From positions 1-9,400 of the forward strand of contig JALOTU010000050.1 in assembly GCA_025457725.1 (NCBI GenBank): a DNA stretch of 9,400 nucleotides, read 5' to 3'. A program made the translations under genes and the position numbers. How positions within the stretch are numbered: position 1 is the stretch's first letter; each line of letters starts with the position of its first letter. Below are positions 1-6,107 of this stretch, piece by piece. This stretch comes from Verrucomicrobiota bacterium (GTDB lineage Bacteria > Verrucomicrobiota > Verrucomicrobiia > Limisphaerales > DSYF01). Under the pieces are notes generated by a model. The model worked only from the letters and a program-made list of their open reading frames with translations. It did no database searches and was not told where the DNA came from.

Positions 1-614
1 TGCTGGCAGGCGAGATCCACCGCCTTGGCGAAGGCCTTGAAAAGGCCTTCCACGATGTGGTGGGGTTCGTCCCCATAGAGCAGTTCCAGATGCAGGTTGC
101 TCCGCGCTTCGTTGGCAAATCCCTGGAAAAACTCCCGCGCCAACCCGAACCGGAAAGCGCTGGAGGCGTCCTGCTTCCGCTCCGCCAGGCTGACGCGCTT
201 GAAGCCAAGGTCTTTCATCCCGCGCCAGACCAGGTGGCTGCGGCCGCTGAAGTCGATGACGCAGCGGGCAAGAGACTCGTCCATCGGCACATACGCCTCT
301 CCGGTGAAGGGGTTGCGGGGATGAAATCCGGTGCCGTAGCGCCGGATGCCGGATTTGTCGCCCAGCGCCTCTCGGAAGGCCTGGCCCAAGGCGATTCCGC
401 AATCCTCGACCGTGTGGTGGGCATCCACGTCCAAATCGCCCCGGCAACGCAGGTTCAGATCCACGACCGCATGCCTGGCAAACAGGGTCAGCATGTGGTC
501 AAAAAACGGGATGCCCGTGCGAATGGTACTCCTGCCCCGCCCATCAATGTTCAGGGAAAGGAGGATTTTGGTTTCCTTGGTCTCCCGGCGCACTCGCGCC
601 GCACGTTTGTTCAT
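1..614 (-). CDS. hisB: Imidazoleglycerol-phosphate dehydratase HisB (3' end beyond window)
   Basis: This enzyme dehydrates imidazole glycerol phosphate to imidazole acetol phosphate, in the middle of histidine biosynthesis in the cytoplasm; it is a manganese enzyme. The 204 visible residues carry the family landmarks in order: TGIPFFDHML (33-42), the metal-binding DAHHTVED (64-71), PMDESLARC (110-118), and HHIVEGLFKAFAKA (185-198), which holds the second His-His-x-x-Glu metal motif. Only about a dozen C-terminal residues should lie outside the window. The ATG at 614 is chosen because an in-frame stop lies just upstream; no clear ribosome binding site is visible. An oddity is about 12 extra residues, TGFHPRNPFTGE (95-106), between RRYG and YVPMDE, where E. 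coli HisB runs directly from RFG to PMDE. The gene follows the TPR gene after 50 bp on the same strand, so co-transcription is possible. It is the single-function dehydratase, with no N-terminal phosphatase domain. Confidence 0.96.
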   Translation of the reverse strand, partial: MNKRAARVRRETKETKILLSLNIDGRGRSTIRTGIPFFDHMLTLFARHAVVDLNLRCRGDLDVDAHHTVEDCGIALGQAFREALGDKSGIRRYGTGFHPRNPFTGEAYVPMDESLARCVIDFSGRSHLVWRGMKDLGFKRVSLAERKQDASSAFRFGLAREFFQGFANEARSNLHLELLYGDEPHHIVEGLFKAFAKAVDLACQ

Positions 615-664
615 GGGCCGCAATTAACCACGGCACGCAGGCGAACAAAAGTCGAAACCAACGC

Positions 665-1633
665 TTACCGGGACTGGGGGGTGTGGGTTTGGCGGGCGAG
701 CTGTTCCCGGATCGAGTCAATCTGCCGCTGAACGCCCTCGGCGCTGTGCGAAACGGCCTTCAACTGGAGGTAACACTCCAGCGCGGCATCCAGTTCTCCC
801 CGGCTTTCCTTCACCCGGCCCAAACGACCCAGGATCTGCGCCAGGGCCAAAGTGTCCGGCTCCGCAAGTCCATCGTTGGCCCGGTGCCATTTCTCCAGGG
901 ACAGCGCATAAAGGTTCGCGGTCAATCGCGAATCCTTCGCCCGCCGCTCCGAAAGGCGGCCCAACTCGAAATAAATCTCCGGACTGTCCGGATTGTTGCG
1001 CAGCCCGTCCCGGAGAAATCGCTCCGCCTCCACAGGCTTGCCCATGTGCCAAAGCCAGTACCCCCCAACGGTATAAGCGTCCACATTGTGAGGGTCCATC
1101 TCGACGGCAAGCTGAATCCAAGGCAGCATCTCCTTCTCCCCACCTCCCTCGAGATGCACATGACGATCGGGCTCGAATCGGGACGCCAGCCGCGCAATCC
1201 AGTCGTCGGGCTTTCCCGCAGGCTCGGCATGCGCGCAGGAGGCATCGTGCTCATGCCCGGACTCCTCGTCGCCAGCGTGGCCGTCGTGCGCATGGTCAGG
1301 ATGAACCGCACCCGGTTCCTCCGCCCCATGGTCGCAATCCGGTCCGTGGACATGCGGCTCATTCCCCTCCTCCTCCCCGAGGCTCTCAACCAGATGGTTG
1401 CCCGGCTGGGTTTCGGCCATTTCAAAAATGCTGGGATAACGGCCGCGATGAAAATACTCGTCGGCCTTGGTCAGAAAGTGGTTGGCGAACAGCCGCCGGC
1501 CATCGCCGAAGATGACCGCCAGCGCGGATTTCGAGTTGTCCCTTCCCCGGAGCGCATCCTCCCGCAGCACAAATCCGGTGAGTGTGAGCACGCACACCAT
1601 CAGCAGCAGCAGCATGAGCACGGGCCGGCGCAT
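665..1633 (-). CDS. Membrane-anchored TPR protein with histidine-rich linker
   Basis: No named family is recognised for this 322-residue protein. It starts with Arg-Arg and a hydrophobic stretch (about 4-22) that looks like a signal anchor or signal peptide; there is no convincing lipobox. A predicted soluble segment follows, then a linker at about 94-135 containing ten histidines, two cysteines (100 and 133) and many Asp/Glu, including HVHGPDCDH (94-102), which suggests divalent metal binding. The C-terminal half (about 165-312) is helical and TPR-like, for example DAYTVGGYWLWHMGKPVEAE (185-204) and DSPEIYFELGRLSERRAKDS (216-235). The ATG lies 3 bp after the stop of the ABC permease, so it should be translated from the same message and may be an accessory component of that exporter. 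Metal binding and partnership with the transporter are inferences; the TPR character and the His-rich run are directly visible. Confidence 0.85.
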   Translation of the reverse strand: MRRPVLMLLLLMVCVLTLTGFVLREDALRGRDNSKSALAVIFGDGRRLFANHFLTKADEYFHRGRYPSIFEMAETQPGNHLVESLGEEEGNEPHVHGPDCDHGAEEPGAVHPDHAHDGHAGDEESGHEHDASCAHAEPAGKPDDWIARLASRFEPDRHVHLEGGGEKEMLPWIQLAVEMDPHNVDAYTVGGYWLWHMGKPVEAERFLRDGLRNNPDSPEIYFELGRLSERRAKDSRLTANLYALSLEKWHRANDGLAEPDTLALAQILGRLGRVKESRGELDAALECYLQLKAVSHSAEGVQRQIDSIREQLARQTHTPQSR

Positions 1634-1636
1634 GGT

Positions 1637-2410
1637 TCAGTTCAGAGGCTTGCGGCGAAACAACAGGGCGGCCAGTGTCAGGAGCATCGCCATGTAAACC
1701 GCCGCATACAGCGTGGCCAGCCCCATGGCACCCCAGGCCACGGGCTCCCATCCATGAATGATACGCTCGCGGAGGTCGAAAATCTCCAGATGCGGAATCG
1801 CGAAGTAGACCGCGTAGGTCACCCAGCCCACCAGCCCGCCGGTTCGGGCTGCGAGCTGGTTCAGGAACTCGCCCACGGTCCAAATACCGAGGACGCCAAG
1901 AATGACGATGGACACATTGGCCGCCGGTGTCAGGAGCAGCGATCCCACCAGCGCCAGCGCCCCCACGATGCCCAGCATCAGCCAGTGCAGCCAGATGGCC
2001 TGCAGGTAGTTGACGAGTGGCAGTTCGTGCTCACGCGCCACACTGATGACCCCGAAGAACAGGTAGAACACAATGAGCGTGAACCCCACCGCCAGCCAGC
2101 ATCCCACAAACTTGCCCAGCAATACCTCGGTCCGCGATATCGGCTTGGCCAGCAGCGGAAAAATCGTGCGCGACTCCTTCTCCGCCGGCAACTGGCGACC
2201 GGCGGTGGTCACGGTGATGACCAGCGTCGCCAGCCAGATCAGCAACAGACAGATCTCCTTCACGTAACGGGCAATGGTGTCCTCGTTGAAAAAGGTGATG
2301 CTGCCCATCAGGAGTGTGATGGCGGCGGTGAGCACGAACAGGACGTAGAAATCCTTCCGGCGAATCAGCTCCCGGATGACCACCTCGGCGACGGCGAAGA
2401 TTCTGTTCAT
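1637..2410 (-). CDS. ABC-2 type transporter permease
   Basis: This is the integral membrane subunit of an ABC-2 family exporter, 257 residues. About six hydrophobic segments can be drawn, roughly at 21-41, 50-70, 98-124, 138-160, 163-184 and 227-251. Between the second and third lies the family's conserved cytoplasmic stretch, EKESRTIFPLLAKPISRTEV (77-96), which resembles the ABC-2 pattern with a charged loop followed by LLAKPISR and a GK. The ATG at 2410 is chosen because it overlaps the TGA of the upstream ATPase gene by 4 bp (ATGA), a classic coupling arrangement. A longer reading frame upstream to 2545 only overlaps the ATPase gene and has a non-membrane, Gly/Pro-rich sequence. It should pair with the ATPase at 2407-3162. 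The substrate cannot be read from the sequence. Confidence 0.93.
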   Translation of the reverse strand: MNRIFAVAEVVIRELIRRKDFYVLFVLTAAITLLMGSITFFNEDTIARYVKEICLLLIWLATLVITVTTAGRQLPAEKESRTIFPLLAKPISRTEVLLGKFVGCWLAVGFTLIVFYLFFGVISVAREHELPLVNYLQAIWLHWLMLGIVGALALVGSLLLTPAANVSIVILGVLGIWTVGEFLNQLAARTGGLVGWVTYAVYFAIPHLEIFDLRERIIHGWEPVAWGAMGLATLYAAVYMAMLLTLAALLFRRKPLN

Positions 2411-3162
2411 GGCGTGACGGGGGGTTGGTAGCCGACGACCTTCAGGAAGATCTGCTCGAGATTGCACTGGTACTGCGCCAGCAACCCCTTGACCGGCCCC
2501 TCGACCTGCACCTGGCCCCGGTGAAGAATCGCCACCCGGTTGCACACGGTCTCGACCTCGCCCAGCTCGTGCGAGGAAAAGAACACGGTCTTCCCCTGCT
2601 CCTGCAGGCGCTGGATGATCTCCCGAACTTTCATCCGCCCGATCGGATCCAGACCGCTGGTCGGCTCGTCCAGGAGCAAAAGGTCCGGATCATTGATCAA
2701 TGCCTGGGCCAGACCGACCCGTTGCTGCATCCCCTTGGAATAGGTGCGAATGGGACGCCGGCGAACCGCATCGAGTTCCACCAGCTTGAGCAGTTCATCG
2801 ATCCGCCTGTCCGCCTCCTGGCGTCTCATCCCGAAGATCTTTGCATAAAAACGGAGCAATTCCTCGGCAGTCAGAAACCGGTAGTAGTAGGTCAGCTCGG
2901 GCAGATACCCGATGCGACGCCGGGCAATCGGCTGGCGCACATCGACCCCGAAAAGCTCGGCGGAACCACCGGTGGCGTGCACGTAGCCGAGCAGGACATT
3001 CATGGTGGTGGTCTTGCCGGCTCCGTTGGGGCCCAGGAAGCCGAACACCTCTCCCTGGTGCACCTCGAAGGAAAGGTCCCGAACCGCCAGCTTCACGCCG
3101 CCCGGCTCGGACGGCGCTTTATACTCCACCCGTAAGTTGTTGACGCGTAAAATGCTGTCCAT
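2407..3162 (-). CDS. ABC-2 type exporter ATP-binding protein
   Basis: This is the cytoplasmic ATPase that powers the neighbouring ABC-2 permease. In 251 residues it shows a complete nucleotide-binding domain: Walker A GPNGAGKT (44-51), a Q-loop region YLPELTYYYRFLTAEE in which the usual Gln is replaced by Glu (E89, common in this CcmA/NatA-like group), the signature YSKGMQQR (141-148), Walker B LLLLDEPTSGLD (161-172) and the switch histidine in SSHELGEVE (H198). After the core it has only a short C-terminal tail. The frame is open up to 3285, but the added residues are Trp/Arg/Gln-rich and unlike the family. I therefore start at the ATG at 3162, giving MDSILRVNNLRVEYK, which is typical; an ATG six codons upstream at 3180 is the alternative. 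It is the first gene of the exporter cluster. The substrate is unknown. Confidence 0.94.
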   Translation of the reverse strand: MDSILRVNNLRVEYKAPSEPGGVKLAVRDLSFEVHQGEVFGFLGPNGAGKTTTMNVLLGYVHATGGSAELFGVDVRQPIARRRIGYLPELTYYYRFLTAEELLRFYAKIFGMRRQEADRRIDELLKLVELDAVRRRPIRTYSKGMQQRVGLAQALINDPDLLLLDEPTSGLDPIGRMKVREIIQRLQEQGKTVFFSSHELGEVETVCNRVAILHRGQVQVEGPVKGLLAQYQCNLEQIFLKVVGYQPPVTP

Positions 3163-3455
3163 CTTCCAAAGTTGTCCCATTTGCAGCTGCCGCCATGCCA
3201 GCAGGAACTGAATCCTTTGGCAAGAGCGCTGTTTTGCAGGCGGGAAAAGCAACCACCGCCACGGCCGAGTTGGAACAAAGAGCACCCTGGACCAAACCGG
3301 TGTTGCACCCCGAGCCGCCCAAACCCCTGGAGCGGTCTATGCAGAATCGCAACCGCGATTTCGATTCGGTGGGGCTGCGCTGCCGCGCAGCTGGGCGCCG
3401 ACACAGCGGCGCCCTACCTTCAGGATCAGCCACACCTTCTCCGAAGTGCCGACAC
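3163..3455. other. Intergenic spacer between the SDR gene and the ABC exporter cluster
   Basis: This 293-bp spacer must hold the 3' end of the SDR message and probably the promoter for the exporter cluster, both on the minus strand. Three tandem GC-rich hairpins occupy 3345-3414 (listed separately). I found no convincing -35/-10 pair in 3163-3340 and no hairpin followed by a T-run. Several frames are open across it, but they have low-complexity composition and match nothing I recognise, so I call no gene here. Confidence 0.6.
3345..3418. repeat. Three tandem hairpins ending in CCCTACC
   Basis: Three perfect inverted repeats follow one another. The first has arms AATCGC (3345-3350) and GCGATT (3355-3360) around AACC. 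The second has arms GCTGCGC (3374-3380) and GCGCAGC (3385-3391) around TGCC. The third has arms GGGCGCCG (3393-3400) and CGGCGCCC (3407-3414) around ACACAG. The block ends with CCCTACC (3412-3418), overlapping the last arm. The same plan, two GC-rich hairpins followed by CCCTACC, occurs at 7956-8003 in the same orientation, which points to a dispersed extragenic palindromic repeat. It starts about 40 bp after the SDR stop codon, so the 8-bp hairpin could also slow or end transcription, but no T-run follows it on the minus strand. Confidence 0.6.
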
Positions 3456-5039
3456 TCACCAATCGGTCGGCCGGTAGTCCTTGAGGAACTTGCCCCAGAT
3501 GTGGTTGCCGGTGTTGATGCCGGCGATGATGGGATCAACGATGCGCGCCGCGCCATCGACGATGTCCAGTGGCGGGTGGAAGCGGTGGTCCTGAACCTTG
3601 CGCGCAGCGATGTGCGCCGGGTCTTCGTCGGTCACCCAGCCGGTGTCCACCGCGTTCATGTGGATGCCGTCGGCATGATAATCCGCAGCCGACGTGCGGG
3701 TCATCATGTTCAAAGCCGCCTTGGCCATGTTCGTGTGCGGGTGACGCGTGGTCTTGAATTTCCGATAGAACTGACCTTCCACGGCCGACACGTTGACGAT
3801 GTGCTTGTCGCGCCCGGGCGTGCGCAGCATGAGCGGCTTGAGTCGCGCGTTGAGAATGAAGGGCGCGATGGCGTTGACCAGCTGCACTTCGATCAGTTCC
3901 ACCGAGGGCACCTCCGCCATCAGCAGCCGCCAGGAATTGCGTTCGCGCAAGTCCACCTGCTGCAGGTCCTGATCGAGCTGCCCCTGTGGAAACAACCCCG
4001 CCTGCGCCTCCAGCTCATCCGGCAGCAGGGGGATCTGCGACAACTCGGCGGCGTGCGTCAGCCCCGCCAATGCCGAGGCGCGAGGGTCGGATCCCCCGCC
4101 TTCCGGCGGGACCACGGGCATCGGTTTCGACCTCCCCTCGGGCAGCATGTGGTATCCACGCAACCCCTCGTAAGCGCCCAGCAGCCGGCGCGCGGCCTCC
4201 GGCATCGCGCTCAACGGCGCGGTCTCGCCCCGCATCATGTGCTCGTAAAAGTCAGGCGGCCGACGCACGGTCTGGCAGGCGTTGTTGATGATGAAGTCGA
4301 GCCGGTCGCGCGTGGACAGCAGGTGCCGGCAAAACGCTTCCACGCTCGGGGTGTGGCGCAGGTCGAGTCCGAAAATCTCCAACCGGTCCCCCCACTTCTT
4401 GAACTCGGGTTCCGCCGCGTAACGCTGCGCCGCGTCGCGCGGGAAGCGGGTGCAAACGATGAGCTGCGCCCCCGATCGCAGGAGTTTGATGCCCGCCTGG
4501 TAGCCGATCTTGACGCGACCGCCGGTGAGCAGCGCCACGCGCCCGCGCAAGTCGGCCAGCTCGCCCCGTTTGTCCCAGTTGAACCCGGCGCACTTGGGAC
4601 AGAGCTGATCGTAGAAATGGTGCAGGGTCGAGTAATCCTGTTTGCAGATGTAACAGTTCTGCGGCTCGACCACCTCGCGGAAGTCGGGATGGTCAACGAC
4701 CTCCTGTTGCTCGAAGTTCTTCGGGGGGTGGACGTTCGGGGTGGTGAACACTTTGCTGCCGCGCAGCTTGCGGATCCCGGTCTGATGCAGTCTGGACTGA
4801 TCGCGCCGGAGCTTCTCGGCTTTCTGCTGCTTGATCCGCGCCTTGACCAGCCGACGCCGCTCCTTCAGGTCCGGACAATAAATCTCGCCGGCCACGGTGA
4901 GCAGACGCGTTCGTTCCTCGACGGTCAACCTCTCGAGCACGGCGCGGTTGGCCGCGACGGCTTCCAGGACGGCTGCGGCCGTCCGGAGCTGCTCGATGCC
5001 CGGAGCCCTGGGCTTTGCTGGATTGGAATGGGCCGACAT
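3456..5039 (-). CDS. Atypical short-chain dehydrogenase/reductase with Cys4 N-terminal region
   Basis: This is a large SDR-superfamily protein, 527 residues from the ATG at 5039; ordinary SDRs have about 250. Residues 1-165 form an Arg/Lys-rich helical region ending in a likely zinc knuckle, CYIC (129-132) and CPKC (147-150). The Rossmann part follows: cofactor motif TGGRVKIGY (172-180) and NNA (252-254), then a roughly 110-residue insertion, then NVSAVEG with the catalytic-type Ser (418). The usual YxxxK reads TNMAK (436-440), so Thr replaces the catalytic Tyr. VDTGWVTDE (464-472) replaces the usual PG motif. NAD(P) binding is likely, but the reaction and substrate are unknown. The start is uncertain: a GTG at 5096 overlaps the S1 gene's TGA (GTGA) and adds 19 residues. 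I prefer the ATG, preceded by AAAGAG about 11 nt upstream. Either way it is probably co-transcribed with the S1 gene. Confidence 0.88.
   Translation of the reverse strand: MSAHSNPAKPRAPGIEQLRTAAAVLEAVAANRAVLERLTVEERTRLLTVAGEIYCPDLKERRRLVKARIKQQKAEKLRRDQSRLHQTGIRKLRGSKVFTTPNVHPPKNFEQQEVVDHPDFREVVEPQNCYICKQDYSTLHHFYDQLCPKCAGFNWDKRGELADLRGRVALLTGGRVKIGYQAGIKLLRSGAQLIVCTRFPRDAAQRYAAEPEFKKWGDRLEIFGLDLRHTPSVEAFCRHLLSTRDRLDFIINNACQTVRRPPDFYEHMMRGETAPLSAMPEAARRLLGAYEGLRGYHMLPEGRSKPMPVVPPEGGGSDPRASALAGLTHAAELSQIPLLPDELEAQAGLFPQGQLDQDLQQVDLRERNSWRLLMAEVPSVELIEVQLVNAIAPFILNARLKPLMLRTPGRDKHIVNVSAVEGQFYRKFKTTRHPHTNMAKAALNMMTRTSAADYHADGIHMNAVDTGWVTDEDPAHIAARKVQDHRFHPPLDIVDGAARIVDPIIAGINTGNHIWGKFLKDYRPTDW
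4081..4140. repeat. Palindromic segment inside the SDR coding region
   Basis: A perfect inverted repeat, CCCGCC (4095-4100) and GGCGGG (4105-4110) around TTCC, lies inside the SDR gene. Outer arms beginning CGAGGGTCG (4081-4089) and ending in CGACCTCCCCTCG (4128-4140) can pair in part. It encodes the Pro/Gly-rich stretch PMPVVPPEGGGSDPRASA within the large insertion of the protein. An in-frame palindromic insertion is one explanation, but chance in a GC-rich gene is another. Confidence 0.3.
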
Positions 5040-5092
5040 CGGGTTCAAAACTCTTTCGCAGGCATGGGTCAGAATGGGTGGGGCGGAGCCGC

Positions 5093-5953
5093 TCACTTTT
5101 CCGGCGCCCCCCGGCCGGTCTCGAGCAATCGAATCCCCGGCGGTTCAAAACAGATGCGGCGCTGCTTGTAGAGTTTTCCCAGCGCCTGCTTGAACGCCCC
5201 CTTGCTCACCCCGAACGCCCCGCGTATCGCCGCGGGCGAACTGCTGTCGTCGAACGCCAATCGGCCTTCGCTCCGCTCCAGCGCCTCCACAATCCGGCTG
5301 ACCAGCCCGGTCACGCGCTGGTAGCCGGAGGCGTCCAGGCTCAAATCGATCTTTCCACCCTCGCGCACCTTGCGCACAAACCCCTGCATCGTCTGGCCCA
5401 CCGGCAGCGGCCCGGCCAGCCCCTCGTGATAAAGCAGCCCGCGATGCGCGTTCTCCACAATGGCATCGTAGCCAAGAGGCGTCCTGCCGCAGATGAGGAA
5501 CTTCACCGGTTGCCCATCCGCATAGGCCGGAGCGTCGCGGCTCACATGGCGGTTCAGCCGCATGCTGGCGACAATGCGATCCGTCTTCGGATCCACATAA
5601 ACGAACACCACCGCCTTATGCCCGACCTGCAGGGATCGGGTCTGCTCGCGAAAGGGCAGCAACAAATCCTTGGACAATCCCCAGTCAAGAAACGCGCCGA
5701 TGGAACGGTTGACACTCACCACGCGCAGGAAGGCGAAGTCGCCAACCATCGCCAGCGGCGTTCGGGTTGTGGCAACGAGCCGGTCTTCCGAGTCGCGATA
5801 AACAAACACACTCACCCGGCCCCGGGGTGAGGGCCCGCCCGAGATGTCCGATCCGGGCAGAAGAATCTCCCCCAGGTCTCCGCCATCGAGGTAAAACCCC
5901 GACGCCGTTTCCCGAACCACAGACAGGTGATTGCGCTGGCCGATGATTGCCAT
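5093..5953 (-). CDS. CvfB/YitL-family S1 RNA-binding protein
   Basis: This 286-residue protein matches the plan of the CvfB (conserved virulence factor B, YitL) family: three consecutive S1-type beta-barrel RNA-binding domains and a C-terminal winged helix. The approximate domains are 5-65, 72-131 (with GAFLDWGLSKDLLLPFREQ, the most typical S1 stretch, at 86-104), 145-206 (ending GKIDLSLDASGYQR), and the winged helix at 213-275 (AAIRGAFGVSKGAFKQALGK at 241-260, then an RICFEPPGIRL strand). Family members are known to bind RNA in vitro and affect virulence gene expression in Staphylococcus aureus; the role here is unknown. The ATG at 5953 gives the expected short lead-in to the first barrel. 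Its stop codon overlaps a possible GTG start of the SDR gene. A small inverted repeat sits just upstream at 5971-5988. Confidence 0.9.
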   Translation of the reverse strand: MAIIGQRNHLSVVRETASGFYLDGGDLGEILLPGSDISGGPSPRGRVSVFVYRDSEDRLVATTRTPLAMVGDFAFLRVVSVNRSIGAFLDWGLSKDLLLPFREQTRSLQVGHKAVVFVYVDPKTDRIVASMRLNRHVSRDAPAYADGQPVKFLICGRTPLGYDAIVENAHRGLLYHEGLAGPLPVGQTMQGFVRKVREGGKIDLSLDASGYQRVTGLVSRIVEALERSEGRLAFDDSSSPAAIRGAFGVSKGAFKQALGKLYKQRRICFEPPGIRLLETGRGAPEK

Positions 5954-5970
5954 TGGGGGAAGCCTAATTG

Positions 5971-5988
5971 CCCGGTGACATTACCGGG
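5971..5988. promoter_or_regulatory. Inverted repeat upstream of the S1-protein gene
   Basis: CCCGGT (5971-5976) and ACCGGG (5983-5988) form a perfect 6-bp inverted repeat around GACATT, 17 bp before the ATG of the S1-protein gene. No T-run follows on the minus strand, so a terminator for the upstream ABC-F gene is unlikely. An operator or a leader hairpin near the ribosome binding region is possible. The remaining part of the 154-bp spacer (5954-6107) shows no clear promoter. Confidence 0.3.
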
Positions 5989-6107
5989 AGCAAAATCGGC
6001 AAAATGCGATCCGGCCTCTCCGTATCTCGTCCAGGTGTTTAATGATCCATTTCATGCCGGGGAGCGGGGAAGGAGACGATGCGTTGCCACGCCATTCGAC
6101 TAGGGCC

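Noticed and set aside
57..731. Plus-strand open frame opposite hisB
   Set aside because: The minus-strand frame contains all HisB motifs; the plus-strand product has none.
683..2431. Long plus-strand open frame (582 codons) opposite the TPR and permease genes
   Set aside because: It is antisense to two well-supported genes. Its product is rich in Gln, His, Arg and Pro with no domain, as expected opposite GC-rich coding DNA.
2411..2545. N-terminal extension of the ABC permease to 2545
   Set aside because: It would overlap the ATPase gene by about 140 bp with a Gly/Pro-rich non-membrane leader; the ATGA overlap gives a much better start.
3163..3285. N-terminal extension of the ABC ATPase to an ATG at 3285
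   Set aside because: The extra 41 residues are Trp/Arg/Gln-rich, unlike family members, and the domain starts normally right after the ATG at 3162.
3393..3414. Intrinsic terminator of the SDR gene
   Set aside because: The 8-bp GC hairpin is strong, but no T-run follows on the minus strand and another hairpin comes next, so I list it as a repeat.
3195..5171. Long plus-strand open frame (658 codons) opposite the SDR gene
   Set aside because: It is antisense to the SDR, whose motifs are clear. The product is Arg/Leu/Gln/Val-rich without a recognisable fold, so it is an effect of codon bias.
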